In this document: positions 20,863 through 30,654 of the stretch, piece after piece
Position numbering within the stretch: position 1 is the first letter of the stretch
Layout: each line of letters begins with the position of its first letter
NCBI RefSeq assembly: GCF_038502225.1
Contig: NC_091323.1
Coordinates: 22,816,345 to 22,880,344 of the forward strand
Source of the DNA: Cherax quadricarinatus
Lineage: Eukaryota > Arthropoda > Malacostraca > Decapoda > Parastacidae
Length of the DNA stretch: 64,000 nucleotides
Direction: 5' to 3'
Made by a program: the position numbers and the translations under genes
The notes under the pieces: generated by a model
Told to the model about the DNA's origin: nothing
Seen by the model: only the letters and a program-made list of their open reading frames with translations
Databases searched by the model: none

Positions 20863-21945
20863 ACGATTCAGAAACAGAAAATCACGACAGACGATTCAGA
20901 AACAGAAAATCACGCCAGACGATTCAGAAACAGAAAATCACGACAGACGATTCAGAAACAGAAAATCACGCCAGACGATTCAGAAACAGAAAATCACGAC
21001 AGACGATTCAGAAACAGAAAATCACGCCAGACGATTCAGAAACAGAAAATCACGACAGACGATTCAGAAACAGAAAATCACGCCAGACGATTCAGAAACA
21101 GAAAATCACGACAGACGATTCAGAAACAGAAAATCACGACAGACGATTCAGAAACAGAAAATCACGACAGACGATTCAGAAACAGAAAATCACGCCAGAC
21201 GATTCAGAAACAGAAAATCACGCCAGACGATTCAGAAACAGAAAATCACGACAGACGATTCAGAAACAGAAAATCACGACAGACGATTCAGAAACAGAAA
21301 ATCACGACAGACGATTCAGAAACAGAAAATCACGCCAGACGATTCAGAAACAGAAAATCACGACAGACGATTCAGAAACAGAAAATCACGCCAGACGATT
21401 CAGAAACAGAAAATCACGACAGACGATTCAGAAACAGAAAATCACGCCAGACGATTCAGAAACAGAAAATCACGACAGACGATTCAGAAACAGAAAATCA
21501 CGCCAGACGATTCAGAAACAGAAAATCACGACAGACGATTCAGAAACAGAAAATCACGCCAGACGATTCAGAAACAGAAAATCACGACAGACGATTCAGA
21601 AACAGAAAATCACGACAGACGATTCAGAAACAGAAAATCACGCCAGACGATTCAGAAACAGAAAATCACGACAGACGATTCAGAAACAGAAAATCACGCC
21701 AGACGATTCAGAAACAGAAAATCACGACAGACGATTCAGAAACAGAAAATCACGCCAGACGATTCAGAAACAGAAAATCACGACAGACGATTCAGAAACA
21801 GAAAATCACGCCAGACGATTCAGAAACAGAAAATCACGACAGACGATTCAGAAACAGAAAATCACGACAGACGATTCAGAAACAGAAAATCACGCCAGAC
21901 GATTCAGAAACAGAAAATCACGACAGACGATTCAGAAACACCGAA
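20861..21945 (+). repeat. 28-bp satellite, about 38 copies, dimeric pattern
   Basis: Unit AGACGATTCAGAAACAGAAA plus ATCACG and a final A/C + C. The only variation I see is that one A/C site (CACGACAG versus CACGCCAG). It alternates A,C,A,C over most of the array with occasional AA, AAA or CC steps, implying a 56-bp dimer as the amplified unit. Long frames of 380-400 codons arise because 28 bp has no stop in the used phases; not genes. Confidence 0.97.
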
Positions 21946-22181
21946 TAACGGTATGAAGCTCGGAGGTAGGAATTGTAATTCGATGCCAACATTCGTACAA
22001 GACTGGAACAAAAACGTCCTCCCTAATTTTAAACATTAATGGAGTCAGTCCTTCAGGAAGTCTGGCGGCGTCACAGCGAGGACTGTCAAGACAGTGTGGC
22101 AGTGGAGAGACATGGCGTAAAATACAGACGCGACGGTAAAAAAGACACAAATGCAGTATAATACGACACTTCATTGACAAC

Positions 22182-22741
<560 letters not shown>

Positions 22742-22796
22742 GTGAGCTTTATCAAATCACAAACAGATCTGTTTGTGTCTTGATTAAGCTCAGTAT
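22742..22796. repeat. Imperfect palindrome between tail-to-tail LINE-A copies
   Basis: TGAGCTTTATCAAATCACAA...complement at TTGTGTCTTGATTAAGCTCA, centred on ACAGATCTGT near 22766. With the (AC)n and (GT)n on each side it makes the whole interval symmetrical. Confidence 0.8.
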
Positions 22797-22931
22797 GTGT
22801 GTGTGTACTCGCCTACTTGTGGTTACAGGAGTCGATTTATAGCTCCTGGCCCCGCCTCTTCATTGGTCACTGCTAGGTCCACTCTCTCCCAGCTCCAAGA
22901 GCCTTATCGTACCTCTTCTTAAAGCTATGTA
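22797..22931 (-). mobile_element. LINE-A copy A4, 3' half, split by LTR element
   Basis: Minus-strand 3' tail: left (GT)6, ACTCGCCTACTTGTGGTTAC, CTCCTGGCCCCGCCTCTTCA, ending AAAGCTATGTA at 22931. The same LINE continues at 27824 (ATGTATGGATTCTGCCTCC), so 22932-27823 is an insertion into it. Rejoined, the LINE has (GT)n on both sides. Confidence 0.88.
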
Positions 22932-22943
22932 TGTCATGTGGGT

Positions 22944-23753
22944 TTAAACAAGAGGTGGTGCAGACTGAGGCATAGGTGTGAAATTACTTTTGATGCATGG
23001 GAAAGTACCCTGGGGGCATAAGGAACGTACATGATTTAGGGCTGTAAGTGGTTCCATCGTCACAGTTGGAGGATTAGCCTCATAAGCACACACGGAAGCA
23101 GGCGGCATTAGTTCTTTGATTGCTCCAAAAGCTGCTATTTTAGCAAACGACGCTGTGGATGGTTTATCCTCGTCAGGGACAAAAGCTGAGGACTGGACAG
23201 CATTGATAAATGATAAAAGTTTGTCTAATCTAACAGCAAATGCACTCAACGATTCATTAGTCATGGGTGTAGCATTCACTAGTTCCCTAAGAGCGACATA
23301 TGGATCAGCTGTTTTTACTGGTACAAGGAAAGAACGAATCAGTTCCTCATGTTGTGACCACTTAGTAAGATTCCTGAAGTCTCGCATATCAAGGAGATCA
23401 ACAACGTGAACAGCAGCAGGGGACCGATGAAGAGCTTCTTTCACAAGTCTGATAAGACTTTCCTCTGAAGGAGGACCTTCAACTAGAGCATTAACACGAG
23501 AACGAATGGCAGTAAACCATGCTTCAAGACTATGTACATGGCCATTGAATAAAGGTAACGCATCAAGGGAATCACGAGTAAAACTGTAGTGTCTCAGTGT
23601 CTGGGTCGGTCTGTCAGTCGATAAGGAACTGTGAGGACTGATGACAGCAGCAGCAGTAGCCTGAGAGGTCTGAGTGTCGACATTCACTAAAGTATCACTT
23701 GAAGGTATGTGAGGCATAATGACAAAGAAGTTGCACAAGAACAAATAAGGCAA
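22944..23753 (-). CDS. Gag-like capsid protein of an LTR retroelement
   Basis: 269-codon intact frame. A second Met (MPHIPSSDTLVNVD, codon 13) may be the real start, since codons before it are hydrophobic (PYLFLCNFFVI). From residue about 60 there is a capsid-like region: DALPLFNGHVHSLEAWFTAI, SEESLIRLVKEALHRSPAAV, NLTKWSQHEELIRSFLVPVK, YVALRELVNATPMTNESLSA, FAVRLDKLLSFINAV. The pattern of 'F.G....LE.WF..I' followed by helices is typical of Ty3/BEL gag; I cannot decide which. There is no CCHC knuckle: the frame ends PPLV-stop exactly where the 14-bp LTR remnant begins, so the C-terminus is probably lost and the stop created at the junction. It is the longest non-repetitive, unbroken and non-LINE frame in the window. 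Confidence 0.75.
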   Translation of the reverse strand: MPYLFLCNFFVIMPHIPSSDTLVNVDTQTSQATAAAVISPHSSLSTDRPTQTLRHYSFTRDSLDALPLFNGHVHSLEAWFTAIRSRVNALVEGPPSEESLIRLVKEALHRSPAAVHVVDLLDMRDFRNLTKWSQHEELIRSFLVPVKTADPYVALRELVNATPMTNESLSAFAVRLDKLLSFINAVQSSAFVPDEDKPSTASFAKIAAFGAIKELMPPASVCAYEANPPTVTMEPLTALNHVRSLCPQGTFPCIKSNFTPMPQSAPPLV

Positions 23754-24194
23754 TAATAAAAATGATACAAAATGCTAAAATTGAAATAAAAGAGATGCAA
23801 CTAATTCTGCAGAAGTAATAAAAAAAAGTCTAAGATACACTGCAAGAGGAAGAACAACTCAATGTAAAGGACTGCTGGACAAGATAAAAAAATACATTGA
23901 AATTTACAAGTAAAAATATTAATGGAGACTGAATTAAATGCAAAATGAGCTGTCTGTACTCTTGCTAATAAAGAAATTAACTAATAAAATTGTAAATCAA
24001 TATAAAAAGTATAAAATAAAATCACTAAATTGTATGCAGAGAGAGATAACTGGGAAATTTAAATATTTTCTAAGAATGCATAAACAAAATTAAAATATAA
24101 TGCAAAGACAACATCAGGAAAAATAATAAAATGAAAAACAAGACTCAAACAATAATGAACTGAGAATAATAATGTATAAAAATATCAATAAAAG
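23754..24194 (-). other. LTR element leader, A-rich part
   Basis: A/T-rich sequence between gag and the 29-bp array; no frame on either strand. Part of the leader of the LTR element by position. Confidence 0.6.
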
Positions 24195-25672
24195 AAAATA
24201 ATTCACTGCAGAACAAGTGCAACAAAATAATTCACTGCAGAACAAGTGCAACAAAATAATTCACTGCAGAACAAGTGCAACAAAATTCACTGCAGAACAA
24301 GTGCAACAAAATAATTCACTGCAGAACAAGTGCAACAAAATAATTCACTGCAGAACAAGTGCAACAAAATAATTCACTGCAGAACAAGTGCAACAAAATA
24401 ATTCACTGCAGAACAAGTGCAACAAAATAATTCACTGCAGAACAAGTGCAACAAAATAATTCACTGCAGAACAAGTGCAACAAAATAATTCACTGCAGAA
24501 CAAGTGCAACAAAATAATTCACTGCAGAACAAGTGCAACAAAATAATTCACTGCAGAACAAGTGCAACAAAATAATTCACTGCAGAACAAGTGCAACAAA
24601 ATAATTCACTGCAGAACAAGTGCAACAAAATAATTCACTGCAGAACAAGTGCAACAAAATAATTCACTGCAGAACAAGTGCAACAAAATAATTCACTGCA
24701 GAACAAGTGCAACAAAATAATTCACTGCAGAACAAGTGCAACAAAATAATTCACTGCAGAACAAGTGCAACAAAATAATTCACTGCAGAACAAGTGCAAC
24801 AAAATAATTCACTGCAGAACAAGTGCAACAAAATAATTCACTGCAGAACAAGTGCAACAAAATAATTCACTGCAGAACAAGTGCAACAAAATAATTCACT
24901 GCAGAACAAGTGCAACAAAATAATTCACTGCAGAACAAGTGCAACAAAATAATTCACTGCAGAACAAGTGCAACAAAATAATTCACTGCAGAACAAGTGC
25001 AACAAAATAATTCACTGCAGAACAAGTGCAACAAAATAATTCACTGCAGAACAAGTGCAACAAAATAATTCACTGCAGAACAAGTGCAACAAAATAATTC
25101 ACTGCAGAACAAGTGCAACAAAATAATTCACTGCAGAACAAGTGCAACAAAATAATTCACTGCAGAACAAGTGCAACAAAATAATTCACTGCAGAACAAG
25201 TGCAACAAAATAATTCACTGCAGAACAAGTGCAACAAAATAATTCACTGCAGAACAAGTGCAACAAAATAATTCACTGCAGAACAAGTGCAACAAAATAA
25301 TTCACTGCAGAACAAGTGCAACAAAATAATTCACTGCAGAACAAGTGCAACAAAATAATTCACTGCAGAACAAGTGCAACAAAATAATTCACTGCAGAAC
25401 AAGTGCAACAAAATAATTCACTGCAGAACAAGTGCAACAAAATTCACTGCAGAACAAGTGTAACAAAATTAACTGCAGAACAAGTGCAACAAAATACTTC
25501 ACTGCAGAACAAGTGCAACAAAATAATTCACTGCAGAACAAGTGCAACAAAATAATTCACTGCAGAACAAGTGCAACAAAATAATTCACTGCACAACAAG
25601 TGCAACAAAATAATTCACTGCACAAGTGCAACAAAATAATTCACTGCACAACAAGTGCAACAAAATAAGGTG
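24195..25672 (-). repeat. 29-bp minisatellite in LTR-element leader, about 50 copies
   Basis: Unit AACAAGTGCAACAAAATAAT plus TCACTGCAG. About 42 consecutive copies look identical from 24300 to 25430. Variants are confined to the margins: a unit lacking TAAT near 24283, and between 25440 and 25665 units with TAAT loss, TGTAAC, ATACTTC, CTGCACAAC and a shortened CTGCACAAGTG. Each unit contains the palindromic PstI-like CTGCAG. Confidence 0.97.
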
Positions 25673-25915
25673 CAGAAATAATCACTGCAGTAATAAAGTT
25701 ACACTGGGAAAATGTAGGTTAAATAATAAAATAAAAATATGAAGAAAAACTGATTGAACACTTTAACTCTTAATTGTAAATTAGACAAAACAATTTACTC
25801 AGAGTAAAGAAAACACTTTACGTTAAAAAAAAATTGAAATTACACTAAGAGTGAATTTGTTCAAAGAAATATGAAAAATATGAATAAAAATAAAACAAGA
25901 AACAAAACTGGAAGT
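25673..25915 (-). other. LTR element leader, A-rich spacer
   Basis: A-rich spacer between the two leader arrays; no frame. Confidence 0.5.
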
Positions 25916-26198
25916 GTAACACTTACAAGTGGCGGGGCACACAACACTTACAAGTGGCGGGGCACACAACACTTACAAGTGGCGGGGCACACAACACTTA
26001 CAAGTGGCGGGGCACACAACACTTACAAGTGGCGGGGCACACAACACTTACAAGTGGCGGGGCACACAACACTTACAAGTGGCGGGGCACACAACACTTA
26101 CAAGTGGCGGGGCACACAACACTTACAAGCGGCGGGGCACACAACACTTACAAGCGGCGGGGCACACAACACTTACAAGTGGCAGGGCACACAACATA
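25916..26198 (+). repeat. 25-bp tandem repeat in LTR-element leader, about 11 copies
   Basis: Unit ACTTACAAGTGGCGGGGCAC plus ACAAC, nearly invariant; two units carry AAGCGGCGG and the last AGTGGCAGG. 25 is 1 mod 3, so all three forward frames are open; not genes. Confidence 0.96.
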
Positions 26199-27533
26199 TT
26201 CACTTATTCATTTTTTTTTTTTAGTATAATCTTACAACAAAATCTTGCTGTGACTGATACGACAAAAGTTGCTGGCAAAAATAATGGTACACAAGTCTGC
26301 GAAAAGATCAGGGAATGAGACACTGTTGGTGTATGAAAAAAAAGGTACACATAGAAATAAATGGATAATTTTGTATATGACAAATACTGGAGAATACAAT
26401 GCTGAAAGAACACAAGATAAATAAAAAAAAATTGAATTACTTCACACGGAGTGACTGACTGGTACACTACACAATAATACTTAATACAGACAGAGAGTAG
26501 TATAAAAAAAAAACATAAAAAAATATGAGATGAGCGATAACACTGAAAAATATTGCAAAAATAATGAGTCAAAGAAACACTGAGTCTACACTGAAAACAC
26601 AAGGCTTAGAGTACACGAGAAATTCACTGTAAATGTCTCACACACGCAAATATCTTTAAATGCAGGAAAATGTCTCTAAACAGAAAATTATCACTGAAGT
26701 CTGGAGTAGTGTAGACGGGATGACGAGTGATGAGAAGGTTGTCCTGTGCGGGTGATGACGCCTCCTACACTCACACTGTTGTCGGAAGAAATGCGCTTTC
26801 TAGGTGAACTCACATAACTGGCTTTATCGTTGGCGCTCAGCTACAATCTCTTGACCAATTATGTGAGCCAAAACAGTACTAGGACCCGGTACAAGGGTGA
26901 AAAAAAAACCCACAGGTAGATGAGTGAATAGTGGGTGAAGGGAGCGTGCACTCGCTGTTGCTCACTGGCGCACACTCCACTCACTACCCACGAAGGTGGC
27001 TTAATTAACTAAGCCACTCTATGCCACAGGAATGGTGAAAATCACTCTTAGCAGCATCCAACTGGCGATATATGAGACAATACTTCAGAGGAACTTGTGT
27101 GGCTTACTTCTCTCTCTCAGCTGGGTTAGGAAGCTGGGTTGGCTGACTGGCTTAACCCACGAGAATGGCTGACTGGAAGACGTGTAACGATGCACACAGC
27201 ATGAAGGAGCAGGTGGATGACAGGAGACAGGCTGGATGATAGGCTGAGGCAGGCTGACTAGCATTCACTTCCACAGTCTGGCTTACTGACTGGTTTAATT
27301 GCAAAATCCGGGTCAACCCCTTGGAGATTGAAGCAATTAGCACACGAACTAAGCCAGGAAGCTTGAAAAACGGCTGCAACAGGCTTGCAGGCTGGAGTAC
27401 AGGGTGGAGGTGAGTGAGGGTAGCTGCTGGCTGGAGGTGGCGGACGGTTCACCTCTGACCTGCCAGCGCCCCACAAATAGTCTTCTAACATCTGAAATAC
27501 CCTTAAATCCACGCCCACACCGCTGTCACCATT
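26199..27533 (-). other. LTR element leader, LTR-proximal part
   Basis: About 1.3 kb, A-rich to about 26650, then ordinary composition. It has imperfect GGCTGG/CTGGCT repetition at 27120-27290. No frame above 110 codons and none with recognisable features. A primer-binding-site-like TGGTGACAGCGG lies on the minus strand at 27531-27520. Confidence 0.5.
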
Positions 27534-27823
27534 TGTCATGTGGGTTTTCGATAACGTGGATGGGGTAAGAATACTCACGTAGGCTGGTAGTACGTATAAT
27601 ATAACGGAAAGTATGGGAAAGCACCAACAGCCGACCTCTCTCTCTCTCTGCTCCCTATCTTCGACTGACCCACAAGTGCCTACAGGGTGAGCGGTGTTTG
27701 AAATCCTGCTATGGTCAGCAGAAATATGAATAACAGTGATTCACACAGACAGTTGGTAGTGAGTCATCTACTGGTACACTGGTTACTGGTAACTGGTTAC
27801 TAGGAACTGGTACTACTACTGAG
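27534..27823 (-). repeat. 5' LTR of the nested retroelement (290 bp)
   Basis: Begins on the plus strand TGTCATGTGGGTTTTCGATA, the first 14 bp identical to the left end of the insertion at 22932-22945. Contains an AT-rich TATTATA-like patch near 27596 and ends ...TACTACTACTGAG before the LINE resumes. One terminus fits the TG...CA rule; the other (CTCAG on the minus strand) does not, so the outer boundary may be off by a few bases. Confidence 0.6.
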
Positions 27824-27858
27824 ATGTATGGATTCTGCCTCCACTACTTCACTCTCCA

Positions 27859-27902
<44 letters not shown>
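27824..27902 (-). mobile_element. LINE-A copy A4, 5' piece, with (GT)n flank
   Basis: ATGTATGGATTCTGCCTCCA, CTACTTCACTCTCCAGATTG, then (GT)n from 27863 to 27902. The LINE is truncated at the microsatellite. Continues the copy starting at 22797. Confidence 0.85.
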
Positions 27903-27905
<3 letters not shown>

Positions 27906-28349
27906 TACACCCACAAGCTTCCTCCCACTGGTGTTTACGCCTTCACCCTTTTGTTTACATTGATCAGCTGACTGATAGCCCTGGCCAATCAACTGGTGCT
28001 TGTGACATCACTAATCAAAAGAGAAGACGTCTGAGTGGGATTAACATTTTTTTGCCTTACGCTCTTTCCGTCAGTAATTATTATAAATCATTGTTACCGA
28101 GTGTAAATATTATTGTTTTTTTCTTTATCGTCTAAGAGGATAAATTAATGTATGGAAATTGTAATTAATTTCGCGTTTGTAAGAGTTTTCAAGATTTTTT
28201 TTTTTTTCGAAATTTTTACATTTTTGACTAAAACGTAAATATTTTTTTTAAATTAAAGAAAACATAAATTTAAGGCAGGTTTATAGGTTTATTTATAGGT
28301 CTATTATTTTCAGGTTTATCAAAAACCGGTGGATTTTAATAAACCTTTT
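27903..28349. other. Unassigned sequence
   Basis: AT-rich with T-runs around 28190-28260; no gene or recognised element. Confidence 0.4.
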
Positions 28350-28535
28350 TCAAAGGAGGTGCCTTGAAAATCACGAAGGGTTCTTGATGCAAGGAATTTG
28401 AGGCACTTTTCCCCCTTCCTTGAATCAAACTTGATGGCCTTCCACCCCCGTCTACCCTTCGAGGTGAAGGATGACCTCTTACGGGTTTATCGCTTCCTAC
28501 TGAATACAGTAATGATGTTCACTCTTGATTCCCAG
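28350..28535 (+). repeat. Interspersed repeat R1, copy 2
   Basis: AGGTGCCTTGAAAATCACGA, GGGTTCTTGATGCAAGGAAT, CCCCCTTCCTTGAATCAAAC, GCCTTCCACCCCCGTCTACC: same order as 1840-1940. Confidence 0.6.
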
Positions 28536-29128
28536 CGAAGCTCTTATCAGGCCTAACACCCTGTCGCTCTTAGGCCTAATCAATCACGCAATAAACTAAT
28601 TAAACAGTAAATCAGTAACTCGATAAAAGTCATTTAGTCAGAGAACTCAGTCAACTAATCATCAGTCAAATAACTACCTAATTAATCACATTATTTTGAT
28701 TAAGACATGATTAGCAATTATACATTATAGCAATCAACCAATTTAGGGGGGGGGGGGTTCACTGCCATCTCGCTTCCAGTGATATTAAAAAACCAATTCG
28801 GTTTGGTTGTTTATGGTAGAAAATCACACGGCACAGAGCAAACAATCACCATGGATGCTCTGGCTCTGCGTAGCTCTGTACCCGGAGCCAGTAACACCTG
28901 CTCTCCTACCGCCGGTGTTCACTCTGGTCCATAAGTGACACCTGTTGGGCCAACATGTGCAGGCCCGGTGTTTTTGTCATTTTGTTTGCATTTCCGGTCA
29001 TTCGTTTGCTTGTTTGATCTCTTCTAAGATTGCTTGTTTAGTTTCCATTTGACCGTATCCCTGGTTCCTGTTGGTAACCAGTCGTCAAAGGCACTTAACG
29101 ATAGACACTTTGCTGTTGTTTGATGTTT
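28536..29128. other. Unassigned sequence
   Basis: Contains short repeats of TCAGTAA/TAATCA at 28600-28700 and a G10 run at 28746. No gene. Confidence 0.4.
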
Positions 29129-29130
29129 GT

Positions 29131-29178
<48 letters not shown>
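29129..29178. repeat. (GT)n microsatellite
   Basis: About 24 GT dinucleotides; no LINE-A attached. Confidence 0.96.
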
Positions 29179-29199
29179 TGTCTGTGTCTGCTTCTCTCA

Positions 29200-29515
29200 T
29201 ACCTTGTTTTTGTCTATATGCCCCCCCCCCTTCTCTCTCTCTCTCTCATCCTCTTTATTTTCTCTCCCTCTCTTCCCTCTTGTCACAATGCTTCCTTTGT
29301 GCTTTCCATCTGTTTGCCCATAAATTCACCCTATTTCTCCTCCCCTCTCTCTTCTTCGCGATCTTCTTCATCTCTTCCTCTTCCCCATTCCACGATACTT
29401 ACCATTTTTCTGGTTCTTCTTCCCTTACCCCTCTCTTCCCATCTTCACTTCTCCCTCTATCTCCTCTGTTCTCTCAAGTCCTTATTATTCTCCTTATTTC
29501 CCCTTTGTCCTTTAA
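29200..29515. repeat. Pyrimidine-rich low-complexity tract
   Basis: CT-rich sequence with C10 and (CT)n patches. Overlapping forward frames (Ser/Leu/Pro/Phe-rich) are composition artefacts. Confidence 0.8.
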
Positions 29516-29524
29516 GAAGAAAGA

Positions 29525-29765
29525 AGGTTATTTTAATGGGATCAAGAAACCCCTGTGGGTTTATAGGTCAGGATAACCCCAGGAAAGCCAGTTAGCGTGG
29601 GTTTCCATTGGGTTCCTTAGTGGCTTAGGGCTGTGATTCACACCGGTACCTATCTACTGCTAGGTGAACAGAGGCAGGTACACGAGACTGGTTTTTCCCT
29701 CTGTCTCGCCTCGGCTGGGATTGAACCCGGGTCATTTCTCGTTCAGATGAACCAGTTACTAGCAA
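29525..29765 (-). mobile_element. tRNA-like SINE, minus strand
   Basis: On the minus strand a B-box-like GGGTTCAATCCCAGCC (complement at 29715-29730) is preceded by ACTGGTTCATCTGAACGAG. The body includes the complement of CTACTGCTAGGTGAACAGAG and, toward 29560, the complement of GGATAACCCCAGGAAAGCCA and TTTCCATTGGGTTCC. That last part resembles SINE-like 3' ends at 2870-2935 and 61085-61145. Confidence 0.6.
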
Positions 29766-29767
29766 TT

Positions 29768-30325
29768 ATATTCCTCTTGTTTGCTCTTCTTGCCTTTTGT
29801 TCCTCTTGCCTCTTGTTTGTTCCTCTTGCCTCTTGTTTGTTCCTCTTGCCTCTTGTTTGTTCCTCTTGCCTCTTGTTTGTTCCTCTTGCCTCTTGTTTGT
29901 TCCTCTTGCCTCTTGTTTGTTTCTCTTGCCTTTTGTCTGCCCCTCTTCCCTCTTGTTAGTTCCACTTCACTCGTGTTTGTTTCTCTTGTCTCTTGTTTGT
30001 TCATCTTGCCTCTGGCTTGTTTCTCTTGCCTTGTGTTTGTTCCTCTTGCCTCTTGTTTATTCCTATTCTTGTTTGTTCCTCTTGCCTCTTGTTTGTTCCT
30101 CCTGCCTCTTGTTTCTCTTTCCTCTTGTTTATTCCTCTTGCTTCTTGTTTGTTCCTCTTCTTGTTTGTTCCTCCTGCCTCTTGTTTCTCTTTCCTCTTGT
30201 TTATTCCTCTTGCTTTTTGTTTGTTCCTCTTCTTGTTTGTTCCTCTTGCCTCTTGTCAGTTCCTCTTGCCTCTTCTTTGTTCTTGCCTCTTGTTTGTTCC
30301 TCTTGCTTCTTGTCTGTTCCTTTTG
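29768..30325 (+). repeat. 20-bp minisatellite (GTTCCTCTTGCCTCTTGTTT)
   Basis: About 27 units of 20 bp, perfect from 29805 to 29920, then with many substitutions and short deletions. Frames are open in three forward phases and one reverse phase (KRNKQEARGTNKRQEEQTRG-like); the composition and the pattern of decay argue against a gene. Confidence 0.94.
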
Positions 30326-30654
30326 TTCCCTTCCCTCTTTACCACTTTCTTCATGGTTCTCTTCCATCATTTTCTTCTTGCGTTCTGCCCTTGTTCCTTT
30401 TTATTCTCTCCCCTCATTTTTCTCTCTCTGTCCTCTCATTTTTCTCTATTTAGCCTCACATTGTGCCCTCTCTCTTCCATGCACCTTCCCTTCCTTCTCT
30501 TCCTCTTCCCTCTTTCTTTTATTCTCTTCCCAATTGTTGTTTTTTTCCAGTCACACACTTCTTTGTTCTTAATCACACTTCTCTTCCTCTCACTCCTTCC
30601 CTTCTTCCTTCGTTCTTTCCACTTACACTCTCTTCCATGCCCACTGTCTGCCCC
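30326..30654. repeat. Pyrimidine-rich tract between arrays
   Basis: CT-rich unique sequence; part of a roughly 4-kb stretch (29.2-33.3 kb) that is pyrimidine-rich on the plus strand. Confidence 0.7.

Larger units (their letters stand above)
22932..27823 (-). mobile_element. Gag-only LTR retroelement (non-autonomous or deleted) nested in LINE-A
   Basis: Insertion of about 4.9 kb in LINE-A copy A4 with direct repeats ATGTA (22927-22931, 27824-27828; could be read as 7 bp ATGTATG). On the minus strand: 5' LTR about 27823-27534 ending CCCACATGACA; then AATGGTGACAGCGGTG, a TGG-starting primer-binding-site-like sequence; a leader of almost 3.8 kb containing two tandem arrays; a gag frame (23753-22944); and only the last 14 bp of the 3' LTR (complement of TGTCATGTGGGTTT). 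No protease, RT or integrase. It is either a deleted element or a gag-only non-autonomous type; the boundary calls depend on the 14-bp match and the LINE continuity. Confidence 0.72.

Noticed and set aside
20806..22039. Frames of 380 and 400 codons with 28-residue peptide repeats
   Set aside because: Translations of the 28-bp satellite in two phases; starts lie in flanking repeat sequence.
24195..25672. CRISPR-like array of 29-bp repeats
   Set aside because: Repeats are contiguous with no spacers, and the sequence is animal nuclear DNA; it is a minisatellite.
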